Shown here: one piece after another, positions 15,791 through 24,400 of the stretch | Layout of the letters: each line of letters begins with the position of its first letter | How positions within the stretch are numbered: the stretch's first letter is position 1 | Origin: a virus | Length of the DNA: 64,000 nucleotides | Virus record (IMG/VR): IMGVR_UViG_3300043438_000518 | Span: 1-64,000 of that record | Reading direction: 5' to 3' (one strand) | Notes under the pieces: generated by a model | Told to the model about the DNA's origin: nothing | The model's input: only the letters and a program-made list of their open reading frames with translations | The model's database searches: none | Made by a program: the position numbers and the translations under genes

Positions 15791-15812
15791 GTGGGGGATT
15801 AATCTCCCCCAC
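15791..15812 (+). terminator. Terminator hairpin after abundant virion gene
   Basis: GTGGGGGA pairs perfectly with TCCCCCAC around the loop TTAATC, followed by TTTTTCTT. This is a classic intrinsic terminator. Confidence 0.75.
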
Positions 15813-15840
15813 TTTTTCTTACCTATTAACTTAAAATAAA

Positions 15841-16143
15841 ATGAAAGATATCAATCTCAAACCTGGAACATTCAGTGAAACCTTGGAAAATGCTTCTGGC
15901 AAAGGTCCTGGGAAATCACTTGTAAAATTTATCTTGGGAGTTTTATCTAGCAACTCAACTTGCTGCGATAAAACTTTTGCTTACGGTACAGTTAACAACT
16001 CTACTATTACTTTAAAAGTATATACAGCTCCAGAAATTGCTGCCTTAACTGGTATGACTGCTGGTACATTGGTATATGATAGTACTAATACAGCCCTTAA
16101 GTTCTACAATGGAACTGCATGGGAAACCGTAACTTCTGCCTAA
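15841..16143 (+). CDS. Small virion/fibre-tip-like protein
   Basis: The 100-residue product has a low-complexity N-terminal part and a C-terminal segment (TAGTLVYDSTNTALKFYNG, then TAWETV) of the type found in phage fibre and head-fibre proteins, where a strand ending in YNGTAW packs against a trimer. It lies between two strong hairpin terminators, so it probably has an independently set expression level. A small decoration or fibre protein is likely; attachment site unknown. Confidence 0.55.
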   Translation: MKDINLKPGTFSETLENASGKGPGKSLVKFILGVLSSNSTCCDKTFAYGTVNNSTITLKVYTAPEIAALTGMTAGTLVYDSTNTALKFYNGTAWETVTSA

Positions 16144-16156
16144 TCTCTAAATAAAT

Positions 16157-16176
16157 GGGGGAGATAACACTCCCCC
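16157..16176 (+). terminator. Terminator hairpin after the 100-residue gene
   Basis: GGGGGAG pairs with CTCCCCC around ATAACA and is followed by six T residues. It is the third G5/C5 stem in 3.3 kb. Confidence 0.75.
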
Positions 16177-16190
16177 TTTTTTAAAAAACT

Positions 16191-16697
16191 ATGAACGTAC
16201 AACTTAACTTAGAAGCACTTAAAGCAAAGGATTGCTCTTACTTGTCTATCCTTGATACATCAGTATACCCATTAGCTCCTGATACTGCAGAGATTTCTAT
16301 CTCAGTACCTGGCTATGATAATCCTTTTACTTTCAATTACACTATTGGCGAAGTAAACATATTCAACTCTTATAACTTTGGATTCACTACTTCTTCTACC
16401 AGTGGCTTTACTGCTTTACCTGATGGCGTTTATACTTTAACTATTACCACTTGTCCTGATACTGGTATCAACACTCGCTACCACTTGAGGACTTGTAAGA
16501 TTGATTGTCGTCTTGGAGTACAGTGGGCTAAGTATGTAGACTGCTGTGATGACGAGAAGACTCTTATTTACTTGGACAAAATTGAGTTTTTGCTTAAGGG
16601 TGCTGAAGCACATGCTGATTTATGCAACCCTGCAAAAGCTACTGAATTATATAGAAAAGCCGATGACTTACTCAGAAGACTTGAGTCTGACTGTTAA
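16191..16697 (+). CDS. Cys-containing virion protein with beta and helical halves
   Basis: The 168-residue protein has a beta-rich N-terminal domain (residues 1-100) whose end carries a cysteine motif (LRTCKIDCRLG). A helical hairpin follows (residues about 118-165), with two further pairs of cysteines (VDCCDDE and the terminal SDC). It starts 14 bases after a terminator and overlaps the next small gene. Neighbouring genes encode other Cys-rich fibre-type proteins, suggesting that the group builds one virion appendage. No named family recognised. Confidence 0.5.
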   Translation: MNVQLNLEALKAKDCSYLSILDTSVYPLAPDTAEISISVPGYDNPFTFNYTIGEVNIFNSYNFGFTTSSTSGFTALPDGVYTLTITTCPDTGINTRYHLRTCKIDCRLGVQWAKYVDCCDDEKTLIYLDKIEFLLKGAEAHADLCNPAKATELYRKADDLLRRLESDC

Positions 16698-16851
16698 GAA
16701 GAAACTTGCTCATGCTGCTTACAAAGAGTTACAGCATATCAAGTACTTAACAAAGCCCTATTACAAAAAGTCTAAAGCACTAGCACGCTTCTTGAAGTAT
16801 GCTGACTGCATAGACTGCGATACAAAAGCAACTCTGAAAATTAAACTTTAA
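16663..16851 (+). CDS. 62-residue basic helical protein
   Basis: I place the start at the ATG at 16663 (MTYSEDLSLTVKKKL); an upstream in-frame ATG at 16546 would create a long overlap and an unnatural Arg/Leu-rich N-terminus. The product is a short basic helix with KYADCIDC near its end. It overlaps the previous gene by 35 bases and ends four bases before the next ATG, consistent with a coupled operon. The cysteine pair suggests association with the adjacent Cys-rich proteins. Confidence 0.5.
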   Translation: MTYSEDLSLTVKKKLAHAAYKELQHIKYLTKPYYKKSKALARFLKYADCIDCDTKATLKIKL

Positions 16852-16855
16852 AACA

Positions 16856-17383
16856 ATGACTAACTGCTGCCCTAATAACAACTGCGTAGAAATCGTTCCT
16901 TCTGGGTGCGTAAAGTATACAGGTACTCCTACTGAAGGAGGTCTGATTGATTCTTTTAATTCCTGTGACCCTTATCTGAATGACTTGCTTAAGTTATTGG
17001 ACGATAAAGTAGTTAACTTAGACACCCGTCTAGGATTAGATAAAACTACTTTTGATGCAGCAAACAATGCATGTGGTACTAATCCTGTAATTTCTATGAC
17101 AGGAGTTACTGTACAAGATGATAAGTACTATTCTGCACAAGTAGTTATTAAGTTGGTAGGAGTTATTTGTGAGTTGCGTTCTCGCTTAAACTATTTGTCT
17201 GCAAAAGACATCAACGTAAATTCTGGAAATATTCACTGGTTAGATCTTCCTTTAGATTCTTCTTTTAAGGTATGGTTAGCTGATCAGTGCCTTGGCGATA
17301 ATCCTTGCTCTGGAGACGAGATTCAAAATCTTCGTGGTTTACTTCAGGCTATCATTGTTAAACTTTGTACTTGCTGCGCATAA
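16856..17383 (+). CDS. Cys-rich fibre-type protein
   Basis: The 175-residue product begins with a cysteine cluster (NCCPNNNCVEIVPSGC) followed by VKYTG and ends in CTCCA. The middle is helical with YLSAKDINVNSGNIHWLDLP. The N-terminal C-x-KYTG pattern recurs in the next, longer gene, so the two share an attachment or assembly domain. In crAss-like phages, families of this kind lie between capsid and ring genes and are regarded as fibre or appendage proteins. The stop is two bases before the start of the longer paralogue. Confidence 0.5.
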   Translation: MTNCCPNNNCVEIVPSGCVKYTGTPTEGGLIDSFNSCDPYLNDLLKLLDDKVVNLDTRLGLDKTTFDAANNACGTNPVISMTGVTVQDDKYYSAQVVIKLVGVICELRSRLNYLSAKDINVNSGNIHWLDLPLDSSFKVWLADQCLGDNPCSGDEIQNLRGLLQAIIVKLCTCCA

Positions 17384-17385
17384 CC

Positions 17386-19251
17386 ATGTCTACTTGTCTT
17401 GATTGTTTCGGAACATATACAAACACTCCCTGCGATTCTGTAGGATGTTTGTCAACTAATTACGCTAAATGTATTACCTATTCTGGACTTCCTTTGTACT
17501 GCGGTACAGGAGCAGTAGGTAGTGTTAGCAAAGCAGGTTTAGCTTTAAGTCCTACAGTTGTTACTGAATACACTGTATCTCCTACAGGAGGATCAGGTTC
17601 TGGAGTTTCTGTTAAAGTTACTCGTACTCCAGGTTCTAATGTTTATACTGTAGTAGTATTATCAGGTGGAAGCGGATACACAGTAGGAAACTTCTTAACT
17701 GTAGCTGGTAGTGCGTTAGGGGGTGCTTCTCCTGCAAATGATTTGACTTTGCAAGTAACTACTCTTGCAGCTATCATTGCTAACGGAGCTAACTTAGATA
17801 CAGTTATTGCTAATCTACACCAACGTATCTGTTTGTCTACTGCAAGTGGTGCAGACTACTCTACATTTGATTATGGATGTTTGAGATTAGGTGGTGCATT
17901 AACTAGCTTAGGTACTCCTATTACAACTGTAGAAGGATTTGCTGAATCAGCTTCTGCTGCTTTGTGTGCATTAAACATTCGTACTCTTGCATTAGAGACT
18001 CCTGCATTCACAGTCCCTGGTTGTATCTCTTTAACTTCAGGTGTATCTACTATTAGTCAAATCTTAACTGCTTATGGAGCTAAGATCTGTTCTATCAATA
18101 CTCAGTTAGATTTAAGCGGAGTAACTGCAGGTTGCTTTACTACTGCTCCTTCTTCTACTGCTGACTTACAAGTTTGGTTTGATTGGGTAGTAACTAACGT
18201 TTGTTCTATTAAGACAACTACAGATGCTAACGTAACTTCAGTAACTACTAACGCTAACAACTTAAAGACTTATATCTCAGGTGGAAGTGCAGTACCTGCT
18301 TCTATTGATACTTCTTGTATCACAGGAGGATCTAGCACTAGTACTTTAAGTGCAGCTGCTATCTTGTTTACAAGTCAGATCTGTGCTATCAATACTACCT
18401 TAGCGACTATCCCAGCTACAAACTACACTTTAACTTGGGCTACTAACTTTGGAACTACTCCTTACTACGGATATACTTTTAACTATACAAATACTTCTGA
18501 TACTCTTTCTAACCAGCTAACTAAGATTGTTGCTGCATTGGGAAGAATGAAGATGAAGTTAAATGCTTCTGACTTTACAGCATCAAGCGACTCTGATGGA
18601 TTGAATGTATCCTTGGCTTCAGGAGTTCGCTTTACTTGTTCTCAATTAAACTCTTGTTCAATTACTAGCTTAGCAGATGTAACCTCTACCTCACCTGCAG
18701 CTTATCATAGTTTGTTCTGGAATGGATCTGAGTATGTAAACAAAGAATTGATCTTTACTTCTACTGCAGGTACAGTAGCAATCACACGTGCAAACAATGC
18801 AGGAAACATTACCGTAAACTTAGAAGTAGCAGGTGCAAGTATCACTACAGCAGTAACTACTCCTAGGACTGTTTCCAATATGAGTGTTGTCCCTTCAACT
18901 AGATACTCAATTGGATCTCTTCCTAAGTTACATAGGGCAAATGGTATGGTAACCATTTCTGGAACATTTGCAATACAAATTACTGGATCTACTACTTGGG
19001 CACATCATCAGTTGATTGACTTCTTGGATATCCCTACAGGATATCTGAACGCTAATCCTGAGTATTTCCACGTAGCAATCTACACCTACACTGCAGCCTC
19101 TCCTTCAATTCCTACAGCAGTTGCTCAAGGTCTTGCAGCTTTATCTGGAGGTAGTGTATTGATTTACTTAATCAATCCTGCAGGAACTTTGAGTTTCTCA
19201 GCAGGTGATTCTTTAGAAATTGTACTAGGCGGCAACACCTATAAAGTATAA
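17386..19251 (+). CDS. Large fibre/receptor-binding protein candidate
   Basis: Started at ATG 17386 (MSTCLDCFGTY), two bases after the previous stop, the product is 621 residues. An in-frame upstream ATG at 17365 would overlap the preceding gene. It has an N-terminal Cys-rich C-x-KYTG-like domain (AKCITYSG) shared with the preceding gene. An inserted beta domain (residues about 45-125) contains GGSGYTVGNFLTVAGSALGG, a motif common in phage fibres. Repeated helical/strand units with regularly spaced cysteines follow, then a C-terminal beta domain of about 130 residues. The C-terminal domain is the likely host-binding tip (inference). It is followed by a structured untranslated region. Confidence 0.6.
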   Translation: MSTCLDCFGTYTNTPCDSVGCLSTNYAKCITYSGLPLYCGTGAVGSVSKAGLALSPTVVTEYTVSPTGGSGSGVSVKVTRTPGSNVYTVVVLSGGSGYTVGNFLTVAGSALGGASPANDLTLQVTTLAAIIANGANLDTVIANLHQRICLSTASGADYSTFDYGCLRLGGALTSLGTPITTVEGFAESASAALCALNIRTLALETPAFTVPGCISLTSGVSTISQILTAYGAKICSINTQLDLSGVTAGCFTTAPSSTADLQVWFDWVVTNVCSIKTTTDANVTSVTTNANNLKTYISGGSAVPASIDTSCITGGSSTSTLSAAAILFTSQICAINTTLATIPATNYTLTWATNFGTTPYYGYTFNYTNTSDTLSNQLTKIVAALGRMKMKLNASDFTASSDSDGLNVSLASGVRFTCSQLNSCSITSLADVTSTSPAAYHSLFWNGSEYVNKELIFTSTAGTVAITRANNAGNITVNLEVAGASITTAVTTPRTVSNMSVVPSTRYSIGSLPKLHRANGMVTISGTFAIQITGSTTWAHHQLIDFLDIPTGYLNANPEYFHVAIYTYTAASPSIPTAVAQGLAALSGGSVLIYLINPAGTLSFSAGDSLEIVLGGNTYKV

Positions 19252-19260
19252 TAAAAATCT

Positions 19261-19336
19261 TGGCAGGGTTTTTTTGGTTGGTTTTCCTGTCATCTTGCTA
19301 GTAGGAGCCTGCGAAAGTGGGCTCTTCTAGTTCTTA
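19261..19336 (+). promoter_or_regulatory. Structured 3' untranslated region
   Basis: Two imperfect hairpins can be drawn: TGGCAGG with CCTGTCA (one G-U) around a T/G-rich loop, and CTAG...GGAGCC with GGCTCT...CTAG around TGCGAAAGT. They lie between the fibre gene and the next promoter. They may form a terminator or an mRNA 3' stabiliser; the T-run lies inside the first loop, not after a stem, so a simple terminator is not certain. Confidence 0.35.
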
Positions 19337-19345
19337 AATAAACAC

Positions 19346-19376
19346 TTGACTTAAAGTTAAAATTAATTTATATTTG
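19346..19376 (+). promoter_or_regulatory. Host-type promoter TTG-N20-TATATTTG
   Basis: TTG at 19346-19348 (within TTGAC) and TATATTTG at 19369-19376 are separated by 20 bases and lie 34 bases upstream of the first tail/ring gene. Confidence 0.6.
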
Positions 19377-19410
19377 TAATAAGCCTTAAATTAACCCAAA
19401 CTATATACTA

Positions 19411-20052
19411 ATGTATACTAACTCAGACTTAATCGCTAGGGTAAAGAGCGCTAACAAGTTCATCAGTGATGATGATATGATTAGTGACCGCTATATTTAC
19501 GGCTTATTAAAAACTAAAGCTTCTACACTATTACGTAGAGAAATCAACTTACGAAGACTTCTTACTTCAGATAATGTGTATCAAGCATATGAGTGTTTAC
19601 ATTTAATTGAGGCTCCCGGTTCTGAATGTGATCTTAACTGTCCTATACGTAGAAGCAAAAACAAACTACCAAAAATAGATGAGGGGTTGTATTCGTACTT
19701 TATTCAGGGGGTGTTCAACACTTCTAACTCGCAGGAACTTTTTCCTACTACTATTAGAGATTTTATTAATCATAATTCTTTACGTTTTAAGACCCCTAAA
19801 AAGTACTATACTATCCGCAATGGATATCTTTACGTTTTAGATCCAGATGTAGAGTGTGTGAATATGTACGCTTACTTTACTGAGTCTATCGAAGATCTTG
19901 ATGGCTCACAGTGTATGAGTATGTATGATAAACAATTTAAGTTTCCTGGCTACTTGCTGGATACTTTGATTGAAATGTGTAATCAGTCTTTAATCAACTA
20001 TCATAAGTTGCCTTACGAGACTGAAGACAACAACAGGGATGAACCCAACTAA
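19411..20052 (+). CDS. Putative ring/tail-connector protein
   Basis: The 213-residue protein is the first gene of the tail block. It is predicted mixed helical/beta, with an N-terminal helix (NSDLIARVKSANKFISDDD) and a conserved-looking ending (PGYLLDTLIEMCNQSLINY) common to crAss-like connector proteins. In related genomes a ring protein, an IHF-like protein, a P22 gp4-like tubular protein and the stabilisation protein follow each other, and this gene begins that set. The function is inferred from this synteny. Confidence 0.55.
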   Translation: MYTNSDLIARVKSANKFISDDDMISDRYIYGLLKTKASTLLRREINLRRLLTSDNVYQAYECLHLIEAPGSECDLNCPIRRSKNKLPKIDEGLYSYFIQGVFNTSNSQELFPTTIRDFINHNSLRFKTPKKYYTIRNGYLYVLDPDVECVNMYAYFTESIEDLDGSQCMSMYDKQFKFPGYLLDTLIEMCNQSLINYHKLPYETEDNNRDEPN

Positions 20053-20054
20053 TT

Positions 20055-20543
20055 ATGTCGAAAGACTTTATAAAACCAAACCCAAGAAAACAAGTTAGGA
20101 AAAAAGAGAAGGATACAACTTCGGATACGAACTATCTTTCCCTTAGAGCCTACCATCTGTTCTTAAAAGAAACTAAACGCAAAGACATTACCTATAAGCA
20201 GTTTTGTGGCATTCCTAAAAAGATTCACATTAAACTTATAGAGAGGTTATTACGTGGAAGATACTCACTGCGGTTTCCAAACTTCGGATCAATTAAAATT
20301 GTAAAGACTGAAAATGCGATTAAAGAAGGTAAACATACAATTATTAACTGGAAGCTCTACAATGAAACTGGCATCAAGGTGCCTTATAGAAATTCACATA
20401 CCGATGGTGCAGTCTATAAATTTCATTTGTATCCATATTCTAAACGAATAGTTGAGTTTGGTTTCTACGATCTAAGAATGTCTAACAGACATAAAACAGC
20501 CTTAGCTCAAGCAATCAAAGACAACAAACTAAATATAAGGTAA
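20055..20543 (+). CDS. Second IHF/HU-like protein
   Basis: The 162-residue basic protein starts two bases after the previous stop. Its middle (LLRGRYSLRFPNFGSIKIVKTE, from about residue 70) resembles the GxFGxI turn and beta arm of divergent IHF/HU-like proteins that crAss-like phages encode within the tail gene block. The flanks are lysine- and arginine-rich. Whether it binds DNA in the virion or acts as a structural collar component cannot be decided from sequence. The assignment rests on synteny as much as on motif. Confidence 0.5.
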   Translation: MSKDFIKPNPRKQVRKKEKDTTSDTNYLSLRAYHLFLKETKRKDITYKQFCGIPKKIHIKLIERLLRGRYSLRFPNFGSIKIVKTENAIKEGKHTIINWKLYNETGIKVPYRNSHTDGAVYKFHLYPYSKRIVEFGFYDLRMSNRHKTALAQAIKDNKLNIR

Positions 20544-20554
20544 ACTAAAATAAA

Positions 20555-21397
20555 ATGAAATACGATAACACTAACTTTATTTCCTCTGAGCCTTTAGTTG
20601 CTGAAGTAAAGCAAGAGCTCAAGTCGTACTTTGAAGCTGGTGCTATCAGTGAGGTTCTTATTCCTACTTTCATTGATCAGGCTTTACGCAAACTTCGTGT
20701 AATGGTATTGAAGCCTGAAGAAGCTGTACTTACTTTCTCTAATTATAAATCTGAATTACCCTGTGACTTTTCTTTGTTAGACTATGCTTTGATTTACGAA
20801 GCAGATGTACAATGGACTTCAGGTGTTAATTCTATGCAGGGATACTGGTGGCAGAATCTAGAATGTACTGGAGGTTGTGATGCAGGAGACTGTGTCAAGC
20901 AAGAAAACTATTACGAGACTATCAGTGTACCTACACCCGGTTTTAAGATTACTATGCAACACCCTAAGATGCTTAGAGTGTATCATGGTTCTAAGACTAT
21001 GTGTATTGAGGGTTGTGAAAACCTCAATGTGTCGTCAGCTGATGTATTACAAATTTATCCAAATAAAACAGTTAGTGCAACGTTTGAAACAGGTTGTGTT
21101 TTCCTTAGATATTACTCACGTCCAATGGACGATGATAACATACCTATGGTGCCAGAAATTCTTGAGATTGAAGAGTATGTCAAGTCTTATCTTAAGTTTA
21201 AATTTTTTGAGCAGCTTTGGCATTCAGTAGTAGACGAAAGTCAACGTCAAGTAGAGTCTAAGTTTCAGTACTACAGACAAGATCAATTAAATAAGTTACA
21301 AGCTGCTAATGGTTACTTGTTAACCTACACTAAACAGCAGATGGCTGATAACGTAGCCCGTACTAAAAATCGCTTTACTAAGTTCCATATCTCCTAA
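20555..21397 (+). CDS. Tail tubular (P22 gp4-like) ring protein
   Basis: The 280-residue protein has the pattern of tail tubular/adaptor proteins. A helical N-terminus (SEPLVAEVKQELKSYFEAG) is followed by FIDQALRKLRVMVLKP, a beta-rich central region with a cysteine group (CTGGCDAGDC), and a long C-terminal helix (residues 215-270) ending in a basic tail. It is encoded immediately before the giant stabilisation protein, the place where crAss-like phages carry their P22 gp4-like tubular protein. A ring of twelve copies under the portal is the expected arrangement. Confidence 0.6.
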   Translation: MKYDNTNFISSEPLVAEVKQELKSYFEAGAISEVLIPTFIDQALRKLRVMVLKPEEAVLTFSNYKSELPCDFSLLDYALIYEADVQWTSGVNSMQGYWWQNLECTGGCDAGDCVKQENYYETISVPTPGFKITMQHPKMLRVYHGSKTMCIEGCENLNVSSADVLQIYPNKTVSATFETGCVFLRYYSRPMDDDNIPMVPEILEIEEYVKSYLKFKFFEQLWHSVVDESQRQVESKFQYYRQDQLNKLQAANGYLLTYTKQQMADNVARTKNRFTKFHIS

Positions 21398-21402
21398 GTT
21401 TA

Positions 21403-24400
21403 ATGGATAACAAGATCAATCAAAATATAGCAGGTTTAAACCTTGATTCGGTTAATTACCAGATCAAGGAGAACATGATTACGTTTGCTCTAAACGCAAA
21501 CATTCAGTCTCATGATGGTAACTCTACCACATACACTAACGAATCTTCTAACCAGTTATGTTTTGATTTTACTTCTCAGTATCCAGGGTATAAGATTGTA
21601 GGTAACCTCAGTATCTTAGAACAATCTAAACTTATTGTTTTCTTAGCTCATCCTGATGGAAGATCCTTAATAGGCGAAATAACTAACTTAGATAAAGATT
21701 GTACAACATTAACTGAAACTGAAAAGGATTGCGGTTGTGTATCTGGTACAGTAGTTACTAGTACGGTAGGTTCACAATTAGGGGAGTCTTTAGATACCTG
21801 TTGTACCTTCACCCCTTTAATCGTAGATGATTGCTGCCAAGAAACAGGTGGTTGTTATTTCTATTCAGTAGAATCAACTGAAGAAACAGGAGAGTCAAAT
21901 CAAGCTTATACAGTTAACTGGACAGACTGTAGTGGTCAACCACAGAGTCAAACTTTTTTTGGTATAGGCTTCTTCTTAGCTCGTAGAGGTGAGTATGTAC
22001 TTCCACCTAACGTAAGACTGATTAGTGAAGTATACGAAGGGGGAGAAACTCCTTGTGAACCAGGAGGAGGATGTTGCTTAAAGTTATCAGTAGACTTTCC
22101 TGTGTATGCAGAGTATCGTATAGATAACTGTGAAACTAAAGTATACTTTGTTGCTCGTAACATACAACCTCGTTATTTCTCATTAGAGGAACCTTTGGGT
22201 AGGGATCAATGTGGTGAACCCATTACATCTCTTTCAAACGCTTGTGAGCGCTTAAAACTATTCCCAGACTTCTGTCAGCCTGAAGTGTATCCTACTGCAG
22301 TTGATTCAGGAGGAAGACTTAAGGGTGGTGTATATTCTTTCTCTGTAGCTTATGCAGATGAGAACGGTAAGGAACTTACAGACTATATTGATTTCTGTAA
22401 CCCTATTCCAATCTTTGAGAGAGCTATTACTGAACAAACTGAATACGAAACTTCTAAATCTATTAGAGTCTCTATAGATCATAAAACTGCAATCTTTGAT
22501 TACTTTAACTTAACTGTTGCAGAAAACATTAACGAAGTAACTACATACCACTTGGTAGGTACTTACAGAGTGAATCAAAGTTCTTTATCTGATTCTATTA
22601 TTTATACAGGAGATTACTCTTCTACCTTCTCTTCTATTACTCCTTTAATCCGTAGTCCTCATTACGAGCATGCTGAGATTATCGAGAAACAGAATGACAT
22701 TTTAATATTAGCTGATTTAGTAGAGACTCCTAAGTACAACTTCCAACCTATTGCAAATCAGATCCAACTTAGGTGGGAAACTGTACAGATGCCAGTAGAT
22801 AAGAAGTTTGACTACTCTAATCCAGAAGTTGCTTATTTCTTCCGCACTTATCAGAGAGATGAGGTTTATCCATTTGGTATTAAGTTTAAACTAAAGAACG
22901 GTAAGTATACAGATGTATTTCATATTCCTGGAAGACTTGCTAACAGTACAGACTTTGATCCTATGGATCCTGCTAACAAAGACGTGTTTCATATTGTTAA
23001 CGATTGTATAGCAGAAGAACAGTCTTTACGTTGGCAAGTATACAATACAGGATCTAAGGGTTTAATGTACTCTCAAAATCCTGCAAACAAACAAGAAGAA
23101 CAATACTCTTGTGCTATAGTACCAGGAGAAGCAGGACAGTTTGCTTATTGGGAATCTACAGAAACTTATCCTTGTTATGAAGAAGTATGGGGAGACTTAG
23201 CAGGTCAACCTATTCGTCACCATAAGTTTCCTGATAGTGCTATTACACACATCCACAAGAATGATGAACCAATCATCTATCCTATAGGAGTACGTGTACA
23301 GGAAACAGTATTTGAATCTATAGTAAATAACACCACTGTTTACGATCCCTTAAACACTTATGGTAATCATCAGATTCCTGTTAAGGAACTTATCTGTGGA
23401 TATGAGTTGGTAAGGGGTAACCGTGTAAATAACAAATCAGTTATTGCTAAGGGACTTGTGTATGATGTAGGAACCTTTCACGATGAAGATACTGGTAAGA
23501 ATTACTACTACCCTAACTATCCTTATAACGATAGAGGTCCTGATGCTTTTATTAAAACAGATTCTAAGTTTTACGACAAAGGAGATAGAGGAGAGTTTGA
23601 CTTCCCTATGCACAGTGGATTTGTAAATCCTGTTTTATATGGAACAGAAAGATTTACTTTTCATTCACCTGATACTCACTTCCAGTATCCTAAGATTGGT
23701 ACAGAACTTAAACTAGAAACCTTAGAACACGGAATTGTAAAAGGTCACTTTGTTCCTGTATTAGATCATCCTAAATATAAAATAATAGGTAAGGGTACTA
23801 ATCTTCTATCTGCATCAATTGCTACGCTTTTATCTTACGTTACAAGTTCTGAGTCTGATCTCGGTGTCACAGCAGGTTCTAGATCTGTTTTTGAGGGTAG
23901 AGTAACAGAAATTATTACTAACACTTCTATTATGAAAGACTTAATTGAAAAGTCTCTTTCTTATAGAGAGTTAGCATGGCAATACAATTCAGTAGGTAAC
24001 TATACTAAATACGAGTCTATTCCTAATACTGGAAACAAACGAAGAGTATTAGATATCGGACTTTATGCTAATGATAAGATAGTTGAGTTAAATGATAATT
24101 TTCCTCTACATAACAGACTTAGAGAAACTTCTGTTTATCTAAAGACAAACGAGCCTCTAGAAAATAACTTTTTATTAATTAGAGATACTACAAGGTTTAC
24201 AATTTCTCAAGCAGGATTAGAAGATAATCCTTCTAAGATTGTAGAGTCAAATACTAGAGCCTACTATTCTTCAATTAAAAGAAACTTTCCTAATCAGTAC
24301 GGTCCTATAGAAAATATTAAATACGTTTCTACTGGATACAGTGCTGATGTAAGTTTAGATGATTCTGGATACTTAAAAGTAGAAAGAACTTTCTATCCTG

